DNA from: a virus
Strand: one strand, 5' to 3'
Length of the DNA stretch: 20,052 nucleotides
Virus record (IMG/VR): IMGVR_UViG_3300009705_000176
Span: 1 to 20,052 of that record
In this document: in pieces, positions 1 through 6,659 of the stretch
How positions within the stretch are numbered: the stretch's first letter is position 1
Layout: each line of letters starts with the position of its first letter
Notes under the pieces: generated by a model
Told to the model about the DNA's origin: nothing
The model's database searches: none
What the model saw: the letters and a program-made list of their open reading frames with translations, nothing else
Translations under genes and position numbers: made by a program

Positions 1-2
1 AA

Positions 3-125
3 GATGCCGAACAAGTTGGTAGACTTGCTGTCGAATGTATTAAACGAACAGGTGATTACTTCCAATTAAGAGTGCCTTTAACAGGTGAATTTAAAATCGG
101 AAATAATTGGAGTGAAACACATTGA
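3..125 (+). CDS. DNA polymerase I family (T7 gp5-like), C-terminal end only
   Basis: Only the last 40 codons are present; the gene enters from the left edge and stops with TGA at 123-125. The peptide ends in a stretch (GEFKIGNNWSETH) that matches the very C-terminus of T7 DNA polymerase in pattern (GKMGPNWAICH there): glycine, basic/hydrophobic residues, G-x-NW and a final histidine. In T7 this part belongs to the polymerase palm/fingers region near the end of the family A fold, and the enzyme replicates the phage genome. The gene stands directly before the nuclease and exonuclease genes, which fits a T7-type replication module. The following gene starts inside this stop codon (TTGA overlap), suggesting translational coupling. 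The active-site motifs lie outside the window, so the call rests on the C-terminal pattern and on context. Confidence 0.8.
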   Translation, partial: DAEQVGRLAVECIKRTGDYFQLRVPLTGEFKIGNNWSETH

Positions 126-529
126 CGTATAATAAAAAATTTGACCTCGACTTAAAGTATGGTCAAGAAAGAGAGAAGCGTTTAGCCTCTATCTTAGATA
201 AAGATAAAACAAAGATAGAAGTTAAAACGGAAAGAGACTGGTGGTTTAAAACTGGAAACATTTGCATTGAAATAGAATGTAACGGTAAGCCTTCAGGTGT
301 AATGTCCACAACGTCTGATTACTGGTGTCATATATTAGCAGACGGTGACAAAGATTATTGTAGATTAATATTTGACACATCAACAATCAAAAGGTTGGCA
401 AAGAAATATATTAAAACATTACAAAAAGGTGGTGATGGTTGGAGAAGTAAGTTTGTACTTGTACCTCTAGCTGAAATATTCATGCCAAAAAATTTAAGCA
501 AATCTATGCAAGAAAGGATAGTTAAATGA
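122..529 (+). CDS. Putative small PD-(D/E)XK-type nuclease
   Basis: This 135-aa protein probably starts at TTG (122), which overlaps the polymerase stop codon. A GGAG ribosome binding site lies at 109-112, nine bases upstream, and the first internal ATG would remove about 60 residues. The sequence shows a conserved-looking E16 in the first helix, then E33-V-K35 on a predicted beta strand (IEVKTE), followed by another strand (ICIEIE) and a GKPSG turn. This E-x-K arrangement is what PD-(D/E)XK nucleases such as T7 endonuclease I (gp3) use to bind metal and cut DNA. A branched-DNA or host-DNA nuclease beside the polymerase and exonuclease would be natural. In T7 the gp3 gene lies upstream of the polymerase instead, so orthology with gp3 is not claimed. 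The CDS is secure; the nuclease role is inferred from motif and context. Confidence 0.6.
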   Translation: MTYNKKFDLDLKYGQEREKRLASILDKDKTKIEVKTERDWWFKTGNICIEIECNGKPSGVMSTTSDYWCHILADGDKDYCRLIFDTSTIKRLAKKYIKTLQKGGDGWRSKFVLVPLAEIFMPKNLSKSMQERIVK

Positions 530-1266
530 ACACAAAGTTATTAATAGATGGTGATATTTTAATTTATAAAGTAGCTACATCAAATGAAGTCGCTACAAAT
601 TGGGGTGACTTATGGACACTACACTGTGACCAGAAAAGATGTGAAGCAGAGGTAGATGCAGAGATAGATAACTTAGGTTCTAACTTAGAAGCTGATGATT
701 ATGTTGTTTGTCTGACTGATAAGGATAATTTTAGAAAAGATATTCTTCCTTCTTATAAAGATAATAGAAAAGCTAAACGTAAGCCTATGGTGTTAGGTGC
801 ATTGAGAGATTATGTAATGAAAAAACATAATGGTGTCGTTTGGAAAAACTTAGAAGCTGATGATGTCATGGGTATTATGGCAACTGAACCCTCTGATGAA
901 CAACGTATAATTGTTAGTATTGATAAAGACATGAAAACAATTCCATGTAAACTTTCACAAGATGGAATTACTGTTGATGATTTCCCATTAAAACTAGCTA
1001 ACTACTGGCACATGATACAGACATTGACTGGTGACAAGACTGATAACTATGACGGAATAGAAGGCGTAGGAATTAAGACAGCAGAAAAATTAATAAAAAA
1101 ATATACCAATGTGGCTCATAAAGATTTATGGAAAATTGTTCAAGGTATTTACAAAGACAAAGGCTACACAGAAGCAGAAGCACTACAACAAGCTAGAGTA
1201 GCACACATATGTAGACATGGTGATTACAATAAGAAGACAGGGAAGGTGAAACTATGGACAATATAA
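526..1266 (+). CDS. 5'-3' exonuclease, T7 gp6-like (FEN superfamily)
   Basis: This 246-aa protein belongs to the flap/5'-nuclease superfamily. In T7, gp6 degrades host DNA to nucleotides, removes RNA primers and takes part in concatemer processing. Visible motifs run in the expected order: D8 and D10 in the N-terminal LLIDGDI strand, the YKDNRK segment near residues 77-82 of the helical arch, the acidic cluster E110-A-D112-D113, the SIDKDMK strand with D133 and D135, and D170/D173 in TGDKTDN. These are followed by the helix-hairpin-helix IEGVGIKTAEKL at about 178-189, which binds DNA. It is shorter than T7 gp6 (about 300 aa) but keeps the metal-binding carboxylates. The start overlaps the previous gene by four bases (ATGA), and the 3' end overlaps the next gene by 13 bases. 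Confidence 0.93.
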   Translation: MNTKLLIDGDILIYKVATSNEVATNWGDLWTLHCDQKRCEAEVDAEIDNLGSNLEADDYVVCLTDKDNFRKDILPSYKDNRKAKRKPMVLGALRDYVMKKHNGVVWKNLEADDVMGIMATEPSDEQRIIVSIDKDMKTIPCKLSQDGITVDDFPLKLANYWHMIQTLTGDKTDNYDGIEGVGIKTAEKLIKKYTNVAHKDLWKIVQGIYKDKGYTEAEALQQARVAHICRHGDYNKKTGKVKLWTI

Positions 1267-1490
1267 AAAACCCTCCACACTATGCCAGTTCAGAAATAGA
1301 ACCTATTGATTATATCATAGCTAACAAACTTTCATACTGTGAAGGCAATGTTGTTAAGTACATAACTCGTTGGCGTAAAAAGGGTGGCATAGAAGATTTA
1401 AAGAAAGCAAAACAGTACATAGATTTTATCATAGATAAAGAAGACACACCAATAGTAACAAAAGAAGATGAGGAGAACATACCATTCTAA
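1254..1490 (+). CDS. DUF3310 family protein (domain found in T7 gp1.7)
   Basis: This 78-aa protein carries the DUF3310 signature: an N-terminal NPPHY motif, EPIDYI, then EGNVVKYITRWRKKGGIEDL and a KKAKQYID helix, covering about residues 5-61. The domain is common in phages of both Gram types. In T7 it is part of gp1.7, a nucleotide kinase active on dTMP/dGMP, so a role in nucleotide metabolism is plausible here. This protein is little more than the domain and has no P-loop. Its place between the exonuclease that releases nucleotides and the ribonucleotide reductase genes agrees with that role. An AAGGTG ribosome binding site at 1243-1248 lies inside the end of the exonuclease gene, supporting the start at 1254. 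The acidic tail (about 62-78) is not part of the domain. The family is firm; the enzymatic activity is inferred. Confidence 0.88.
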   Translation: MDNIKNPPHYASSEIEPIDYIIANKLSYCEGNVVKYITRWRKKGGIEDLKKAKQYIDFIIDKEDTPIVTKEDEENIPF

Positions 1491-3244
1491 TGAATATAGA
1501 TTATAGCAGAGACGACTTGCTTACTGACTTTGGTAAGACAACTTTAAAAGATAGGTATTTATTACCAGAAGAAACATCACCACAAGATGGATTTATGAGA
1601 GCCGCTAAAGCGTTCTCTGATAATGATGAGATGGCACAGCGTATATATGATTACGCTTCTAAATTATGGTTCATGTTTTCAACACCTATTTTATCTAACG
1701 GTGGAACTAATAGAGGTATGCCTATCTCATGTTTTCTTAATTATGTTGGAGACAGTAGAGAAGGATTAACAGGACACTACACAGAGAATGCTTGGTTAGC
1801 ATCTATTGGTGGTGGTATTGGTGGTTACTGGGGAGATGTTAGAAGTGATGGTGTTATGACATCAGGAGGTTCTCAATCTTCAGGTTCAATTCCATTCTTA
1901 CATGTAGTTGACAGTGAGATACTTGCATTCTCACAAGGTAAAACAAGACGTGGGAGTTATGCGGCGTACATGGATATATCTCACCCAGAAATAATAGAAT
2001 TTTTAGAGATACGTAAACCTAGTGGTGGTGACATTCATAGAAAATGTTTGAACCTTCATCATGCTGTAAACATCTCAGATAAATTTATGCAATTAATTGA
2101 AAAGTGTGTAGCTGAACCTACTTATGATGACAGTTGGAATTTAATAGACCCTCATACAAAAGAAGTTATACGAACTATATCCGCTAGAGATTTGTGGCAA
2201 AAGTTATTAGAAAATAGAGTTGCTACCGGTGAGCCTTATGTTTCATTTATAGATACAATCAATGAAGCGTTACCTGAAACACAAAAGAAATTAGGATTGA
2301 AAGTACATCATTCAAATTTATGTACTGAAATAACATTACCTACTAATGAAGATAGAACAGCAGTGTGTTGTTTGTCTTCTGTAAACTTAGAAAAGTTTGA
2401 TGAGTGGCAAAATGATGGTTTATTTATATCTGATTTAGTTAGATTTTTAGATAATGCTTTAACTCATTTTATTACACATGCCCCTGACAGTGTGTTCAGA
2501 GCAAAGTTTAGTGCAACACAAGAACGAAGTATTGGACTAGGTGCTATGGGTTTTCATTCTTATTTACAATCAAAGAACATTCCCTTTGAAGGTGCGTTAG
2601 CTAAATCTTTAAACTTAAAAATGTTTAGAACTATTAAAGAACAAGCAGTAGCAGAGAGTAAAAGACTTGGTGTTAAGCGTGGAGAAGCACCTGATATGGA
2701 AGGGACAGGTATGAGAAATGCCCACCTTTTAGCTATTGCTCCCAATGCTAGTTCATCAATCATTTGTGGGACTACAAGCCCCTCAATAGAGCCTTATAGA
2801 GCCAATGCTTATGTGCAGAAAACTATGTCTGGTTCTTTTTTAGTTAAAAATAAACACTTAGAAAAGTTATTAGAAAAGAAAGGAATAAATAATGATGATA
2901 TATGGTCGTCCATTGTCTCTCAAAGGGGCAGTGTCTTACATCTCAAACAGTTATCAGACTATGAAAAGGATATTTTTAAAACTGGTATCGAGATAAATCA
3001 ACAGTGGATAATAGAACACGCCGCAGACAGACAGCAATTTATTTGTCAAGGTCAGTCAGTAAATGTGTTTGTACCTGCTGATGTTAACATCAAAGAGTTA
3101 CATGACATACACATGTTAGCTTGGAAGCGTAAATTAAAAACTTTGTACTATTGCAGAAGTGAAGCAATTAAACGTGCAGAGTTAATATCAAAAAAAATAG
3201 AAAGAACAATCATACCAGAAGCAAACTGCTTGGCGTGTGAATAA
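1490..3244 (+). CDS. nrdA: Class I ribonucleotide reductase, large (alpha) subunit
   Basis: This 584-aa catalytic subunit reduces ribonucleoside diphosphates to deoxyribonucleotides, working with the radical-generating NrdB encoded at 3723. Key residues are visible: redox cysteine C81 (PISCF), the active-site N276-x-C278-x-E280 (thiyl radical cysteine in the middle), partner cysteine C293, the phosphate-binding loop GTTSPSIEPY, the radical-transfer pair Y553-Y554 (LKTLYY), and a C-terminal C580-x-x-C583 that would be the thioredoxin/glutaredoxin-reducible tail. It is much shorter than E. coli NrdA (761 aa). The protein begins almost directly at the core, with no N-terminal ATP-cone domain, so dATP feedback inhibition is probably absent. 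The start overlaps the DUF3310 stop by one base (TAATG), with AGGAG at 1471-1475. Phage RNRs boost dNTP supply during replication. Confidence 0.95.
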   Translation: MNIDYSRDDLLTDFGKTTLKDRYLLPEETSPQDGFMRAAKAFSDNDEMAQRIYDYASKLWFMFSTPILSNGGTNRGMPISCFLNYVGDSREGLTGHYTENAWLASIGGGIGGYWGDVRSDGVMTSGGSQSSGSIPFLHVVDSEILAFSQGKTRRGSYAAYMDISHPEIIEFLEIRKPSGGDIHRKCLNLHHAVNISDKFMQLIEKCVAEPTYDDSWNLIDPHTKEVIRTISARDLWQKLLENRVATGEPYVSFIDTINEALPETQKKLGLKVHHSNLCTEITLPTNEDRTAVCCLSSVNLEKFDEWQNDGLFISDLVRFLDNALTHFITHAPDSVFRAKFSATQERSIGLGAMGFHSYLQSKNIPFEGALAKSLNLKMFRTIKEQAVAESKRLGVKRGEAPDMEGTGMRNAHLLAIAPNASSSIICGTTSPSIEPYRANAYVQKTMSGSFLVKNKHLEKLLEKKGINNDDIWSSIVSQRGSVLHLKQLSDYEKDIFKTGIEINQQWIIEHAADRQQFICQGQSVNVFVPADVNIKELHDIHMLAWKRKLKTLYYCRSEAIKRAELISKKIERTIIPEANCLACE

Positions 3245-3246
3245 TT

Positions 3247-3357
3247 ATGACACGATTACTTAAAATTATATACCATTATTCAACTTACTTAACCAGTTGG
3301 TCATGGCAAAAACTATATGGCAACAGAAAAACTGGAAAAGGATATAAAAACAAATGA
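3247..3357 (+). CDS. Small basic aromatic-rich protein of unknown function
   Basis: This short frame encodes 36 residues beginning MTRLLKIIYHY and ending GKGYKNK. It starts two bases after the nrdA stop, and its TGA (3355-3357) overlaps the ATG of the next gene in an ATGA arrangement, which is the main reason to regard it as real. The peptide has eight lysines/arginines, no acidic residue and many aromatics (five tyrosines, two tryptophans), so it might bind nucleic acid or a membrane surface. It has no transmembrane segment long enough to call with confidence. I do not recognise a family. There is no clear ribosome binding site, so translation may depend on coupling with nrdA. Confidence 0.5.
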   Translation: MTRLLKIIYHYSTYLTSWSWQKLYGNRKTGKGYKNK

Positions 3358-3584
3358 CACCCACACAATTTATAATTTTAATGTTATCTTTCGGTGTTGT
3401 TTCATTAATAATAATGTTTTTTAAAAGCACATCAGCTAAACAAAAAGTATTAGATTGGATAGAAACAATATTTGTAACATTTTTATGGTTAATGATATTA
3501 CCTATGGCTTTAATTTTTAAGCTATTTGTAAAAGATATAAGAAAAGACAGAAGGAAAAGAAATGACACACCCAGACGATTTTAA
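3354..3584 (+). CDS. Small membrane protein, two predicted TM helices
   Basis: This 76-aa protein has two strongly hydrophobic stretches, about residues 6-23 (FIILMLSFGVVSLIIMFF) and about 39-60 (around IFVTFLWLMILPMALIFKLF), joined by a short polar loop. It ends in a very basic tail (KDIRKDRRKRNDTPRRF). The shape of two helices and a charged C-terminus resembles small phage holins and also many unrelated phage membrane proteins; position inside the nrd cassette gives no support for lysis. The start overlaps the 36-aa gene's stop (ATGA), and the 3' end overlaps the next small gene by 23 bases. An antisense frame covers the same bases but has no support. No family recognised; coding status is likely because of the hydropathy pattern and chained overlaps. 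Confidence 0.7.
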   Translation: MTPTQFIILMLSFGVVSLIIMFFKSTSAKQKVLDWIETIFVTFLWLMILPMALIFKLFVKDIRKDRRKRNDTPRRF

Positions 3585-3726
3585 ATATATACACAAAACA
3601 ATAAAAAAGAATAAAAAGAAACCAGTAAAACAAACAGTTCTTTGGACAATTTATCATAGCATTCTAGCAATAGAATTAGGAATGATTGTTGTAATAGAAT
3701 TTATAGAATTGATGATGACACTATGA
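3562..3726 (+). CDS. Small protein with one hydrophobic segment, unknown function
   Basis: This 54-aa frame starts at ATG 3562, inside the end of the preceding membrane protein gene. It ends with TGA at 3724-3726, overlapping the nrdB ATG (3723) as ATGA. A strong AAGGAAAAG ribosome binding site lies just upstream (about 3551-3559). The first half is lysine-rich (HKTIKKNKKKPVK); the second half, from about residue 28, is hydrophobic with interspersed glutamates (LWTIYHSILAIELGMIVVIE), consistent with a single membrane-associated helix. It fills the whole gap between the 76-aa gene and nrdB, so the region is a continuous translational chain. No family is recognised and no function can be given. 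Confidence 0.6.
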   Translation: MTHPDDFKYIHKTIKKNKKKPVKQTVLWTIYHSILAIELGMIVVIEFIELMMTL

Positions 3727-4673
3727 GTTTATTTAAAAGCAGACCATTTTACAAACCCTTTGAATACGATTGGGCTTTCGAGAGTTATGACATGCAACAG
3801 AAGATGCACTGGTTGCCTAGTGAAGTTCCTATGCACGAAGATGTTAGAGATTGGAATGAGAGATTAACAATGGAAGAGAAAAATTTAATAGGACAAATAT
3901 TAAAATTCTTTACTCAAGGTGATGTGGATATAGCACAAGCATATCTTGATAAATATATTCCTAAATTTAAACCACCAGAAATTAGAATGATGCTATCTGT
4001 GATAGCAACTGCGGAAGCAAATCATGCACATGCTTATTCATTACTTAATGATACTATTGGTTTGCCTGATAGTGAATACAAAGCATTTCAAGAATATGAA
4101 GAGATGGCTGATAAACATACCTATTTATCTACAAGTAAAGGTTCAGGAATAGAAGGATTAGCTAGAGAGATAGCTTGTTTCTCTGCATTCGGTGAAGGCT
4201 TACAGTTGTTTGCTTCATTTGTAATGCTACTTAACTTCCAAAGATTTGGCAGAATGAAGGGTATGTGTCAGATAGTTACTTGGAGTATCAGAGATGAGAC
4301 ACACCATGTTGAAAGTATGATTAAGTTATTTCATTCTATAATTAAAGAACACCCAGATATTTGGACAGAAAAATTCAAAGCTAGTATCTATCAAACAGCT
4401 AGAGAGATGGTTGACCTTGAAGATAAGTTTATTGATTTAGCATTTTCTATGGGTGGCATTAGAGGATTGAAGCCTGAAGAAGTTAAACAATACATAAGAT
4501 ACATAGCCGATAGAAGATTATTACAGTTGTCTTTGAAACCTAATTATAAGGTTAAAGAAAACCCTCTATCATGGTTGGATTGGGTGTTAAACGGCGTAGA
4601 ACATGCAAACTTCTTTGAGAATAGAGCAACTGAATACAACAAGGGAACAGTCACAGGGAGTTTGTGGGAATAA
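3723..4673 (+). CDS. nrdB: Class I ribonucleotide reductase, small (beta) subunit
   Basis: This 316-aa ferritin-like R2 subunit makes the tyrosyl radical that is passed to NrdA. The di-iron ligands are present in order: D67 (TQGDVD), E98 and H101 (TAEANH), the glutamate in EGLQLF, and the glutamate and histidine in RDETHHVE. Y105 lies seven residues after E98, exactly where the radical tyrosine (E. coli Y122) sits, so this looks like a tyrosyl-radical class I enzyme and not a Tyr-less variant. The C-terminal tail (GTVTGSLWE) would dock on NrdA. The length is typical of phage R2 proteins (E. coli about 375 aa). The start overlaps the preceding small gene (ATGA). The end of the gene forms one arm of a putative terminator. 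Confidence 0.95.
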   Translation: MSLFKSRPFYKPFEYDWAFESYDMQQKMHWLPSEVPMHEDVRDWNERLTMEEKNLIGQILKFFTQGDVDIAQAYLDKYIPKFKPPEIRMMLSVIATAEANHAHAYSLLNDTIGLPDSEYKAFQEYEEMADKHTYLSTSKGSGIEGLAREIACFSAFGEGLQLFASFVMLLNFQRFGRMKGMCQIVTWSIRDETHHVESMIKLFHSIIKEHPDIWTEKFKASIYQTAREMVDLEDKFIDLAFSMGGIRGLKPEEVKQYIRYIADRRLLQLSLKPNYKVKENPLSWLDWVLNGVEHANFFENRATEYNKGTVTGSLWE

Positions 4674-4685
4674 AGTTCCCTTTTT
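4641..4685 (+). terminator. Putative intrinsic terminator at the nrdB/virion module boundary
   Basis: AAGGGAAC at 4641-4648, within the last nrdB codons, is perfectly complementary to GTTCCCTT at 4675-4682, giving an 8-bp stem with a 26-base loop and a run of T through 4685. A competing short hairpin, GGGAA (4666-4670) with TTCCC (4676-4680) and a 5-base loop, uses the same right arm and ends directly at the T run. Either form looks like a weak intrinsic terminator. The position, exactly between the replication genes and the virion genes, fits a partial stop or attenuator. Confidence 0.5.
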
Positions 4686-4687
4686 AG

Positions 4688-4873
4688 ATGAATAAATTAG
4701 ACGAAGATTTAACATTGCCTACAAAGGTAGACGATTTAGTAACACTGCTAAATAAAGTTTACCCAGAAAAGTCTGCTTCACTTAAAGATGATACTAAAAC
4801 TATCTACTTTAAGTCAGGTCAGCGAGACGTAGTAAATTTCATTAATACTTTAAAAGAGAGGTCAGAACAATAA
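4688..4873 (+). CDS. Small protein of unknown function upstream of virion genes
   Basis: This 61-aa soluble protein begins MNKLDEDLTLPTKVDDL. It contains two probable helices separated by a short strand region (TIYFKSG), with no transmembrane segment, signal peptide or cysteine. It is the first gene after the putative terminator behind nrdB. It overlaps the next gene by one base (TAATG), so it is probably translated together with the gp7.3-like protein and portal. T7 places small host-range or virion genes (6.5 to 7.7) in this same interval, but I see no sequence match to any of them. No clear ribosome binding site precedes the ATG. Real by length, composition and tight fit; function unknown. 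Confidence 0.7.
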   Translation: MNKLDEDLTLPTKVDDLVTLLNKVYPEKSASLKDDTKTIYFKSGQRDVVNFINTLKERSEQ

Positions 4874-5082
4874 TGTGTATGTCACCCAAAATACCTGCCG
4901 CACCAATACAACCTGTTGCACCCACACCAGTTAGAGCAGACCAAGCACAGGATTTATCTCCTGAATTGGTGAAAGCTAACGAGCAGGATTTAAACATCAA
5001 GAAGAAAAAAATCAAGAAGTCTGGTACTTCTTCTTTAAATACTTCTTCTGGTTTGAACATAGCTACTAACACAACTCCTTAA
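4873..5082 (+). CDS. T7 gp7.3-like small virion/tail assembly protein
   Basis: This 69-aa protein begins MCMSPKIPAAP, is proline- and alanine-rich in its first third, then has a lysine block (IKKKKIKKSG) and a serine/threonine/glycine-rich end (GTSSLNTSSGLNIATN). T7 gp7.3, a minor virion protein needed for tail assembly and adsorption, has the same architecture: low-complexity N-part, basic segment GKKSL, and a glycine-rich tail ending GGGINI. Many marine podoviruses carry a similar short protein with a GxxSLxIxxxxxGLNI ending immediately before the portal gene, which is where this one is. It likely joins the portal/tail vertex. The identification depends on architecture and position, not on strong sequence identity. 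Confidence 0.6.
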   Translation: MCMSPKIPAAPIQPVAPTPVRADQAQDLSPELVKANEQDLNIKKKKIKKSGTSSLNTSSGLNIATNTTP

Positions 5083-5084
5083 TA

Positions 5085-6647
5085 ATGGACGAGTATAACG
5101 GTAATGTTACAACAGTATTTACAGCAAAACAAAGATACTCAAAGTTAAAACAAAACAGAGAACATTTTTTAGATAGAGCCGAAGCGTGTAGTGAATTAAC
5201 TATACCCTCTCTAATAAAACCAGAAGGCTTCACTAACAGTAGTGAACTATACAATCCTTTCCAATCAGTTGGAGCAAGAGGCGTTAACAATTTAGCAAGT
5301 AAACTCCTTTTACTTTTGCTTCCACCTAATTCCCCATTTTTCAGATTAAAGATAGCAGGAAAAGCTAAAGAAGAACTAGAGCAAAATAAAGAAATGAAAA
5401 CAGAGGTAGAACAATCTTTATCTATTATTGAAAAAGAAGTTTCTGCTAAAATTGAAACATTAGCATTAAGAGTTTCAGTGTTTGAAGCATTAAAACATCT
5501 TATTGTAGGTGGTAATGTCTTAACTTATTTACCTAAAAAAGGAAACATGAGAGTGTTTCCTCTATCACAATATGTAATTGAAAGAGATGGTTCAGGAAAT
5601 GTTTTAGAAATTATTATTTTAGAAAAAGCAAGTGTGTTAAGTCTTGGTAAAGAAATTGCAGAACAGGTTATACAACATTCTGAATATAAAAAAGATGAAG
5701 ATGTTGAATTATATACAAGAATTTATAAATTAGAAAATGACGAATTCTACATCTGCCAAGAAGTACATGGAATAAAAATTCCTTCTAGTATTGGTACATT
5801 TAAAAAAGATAGAATGCCTTACCAAGCGTTAAGAATGGTTAGAGTTGATAACGAAAACTATGGTAGAGGGTATGTAGAAGAATTTAAAGGCGACCTTCAA
5901 TCATTAGAAAGTTTATCACAAGCACTTGTAGAGAGTGCGGCGGCTTCATCTAAGATTGTCTTTATGGTTAGACCTAACTCTGTAACTAGAAAAAAAGATT
6001 TAGCAACAACTAGAAATGGTGACATCATTACTGGGACTGCTGAAGATGTTACAGTTTTACAAGCACAGAAACAGTATGACTTACAAGTAGTACAACAGTC
6101 TGTTCAAAAATTAGAAGAAAGAATGTCTTACTCATTCTTATTACACACAGCTATACAAAGAGACGCTGAGAGAGTAACAGCACAAGAAATTAGATACATG
6201 GCAGAACAATTAGAGACTTCTATGGGTGGAATATATTCATTATTATCTCAAGAGTTTCAATTACCATTAGTAGCAATACTTATGAAAAGAATGGAACAAG
6301 CTAATGAAATTCCCACACTACCTAAAGGAACAGTAGAGCCTACTATTATTACTGGAATAGAAGCATTGGGTAGAGGAAATGATTTACAAAAATTAAGAGA
6401 ATTTGTTGCTGAGATAGGAAACTTAGCACAGATAAATCCGCAAGTGGTTCAGGCTTTAAACCCTGATGATTTGATTAAGCGTATCGCTATCGGTTTAGGT
6501 ATTGATACTGATGGCTTATTAAAATCACCAGAACAACTAGCGGAAGAACAAGCGGCACAAGCAGAGCAAGTGCAGAATGACCAAATGATGCAAATGGCAG
6601 AAAAAGCTATCCCTGCTGTTGCAGGTAATTTGACTAAGCCACAATAA
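5085..6647 (+). CDS. Portal (head-tail connector) protein, T7 gp8-like
   Basis: This 520-aa protein is close to T7 gp8 (536 aa), the dodecameric ring at one capsid vertex through which DNA is packaged and ejected. The N-terminal region shows the family pattern: RAEACSELTIPSL, then YNPFQSVGARGVNNLASKLLLLLLPPNSPFFRL at about residues 46-78. Further on, RDGSGNV (about 166-172) and the RDAERVTAQEIRYMAEQLE helix in the second half are typical of podovirus connectors. The C-terminal third is glutamine- and glutamate-rich. The start follows a double stop (TAATAATG) after the gp7.3-like gene, with little Shine-Dalgarno sequence, so coupling is likely. The next gene, 12 bases on, is the scaffold, as in T7. 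Confidence 0.93.
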   Translation: MDEYNGNVTTVFTAKQRYSKLKQNREHFLDRAEACSELTIPSLIKPEGFTNSSELYNPFQSVGARGVNNLASKLLLLLLPPNSPFFRLKIAGKAKEELEQNKEMKTEVEQSLSIIEKEVSAKIETLALRVSVFEALKHLIVGGNVLTYLPKKGNMRVFPLSQYVIERDGSGNVLEIIILEKASVLSLGKEIAEQVIQHSEYKKDEDVELYTRIYKLENDEFYICQEVHGIKIPSSIGTFKKDRMPYQALRMVRVDNENYGRGYVEEFKGDLQSLESLSQALVESAAASSKIVFMVRPNSVTRKKDLATTRNGDIITGTAEDVTVLQAQKQYDLQVVQQSVQKLEERMSYSFLLHTAIQRDAERVTAQEIRYMAEQLETSMGGIYSLLSQEFQLPLVAILMKRMEQANEIPTLPKGTVEPTIITGIEALGRGNDLQKLREFVAEIGNLAQINPQVVQALNPDDLIKRIAIGLGIDTDGLLKSPEQLAEEQAAQAEQVQNDQMMQMAEKAIPAVAGNLTKPQ

Positions 6648-6659
6648 TAAAAAGGAAAT

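Noticed and set aside
3266-3568. Antisense open frame of 100 codons across the small membrane protein gene
   Set aside because: All other genes are on the + strand, and the + strand frames here are chained by start/stop overlaps. The hydrophobic translation is a consequence of the complementary AT-rich hydrophobic codons.
3354-3584. Holin identity for the 76-aa two-helix protein
   Set aside because: The topology fits, but many small phage membrane proteins look the same and the location within the nrd cassette gives no support; kept as membrane protein of unknown function.
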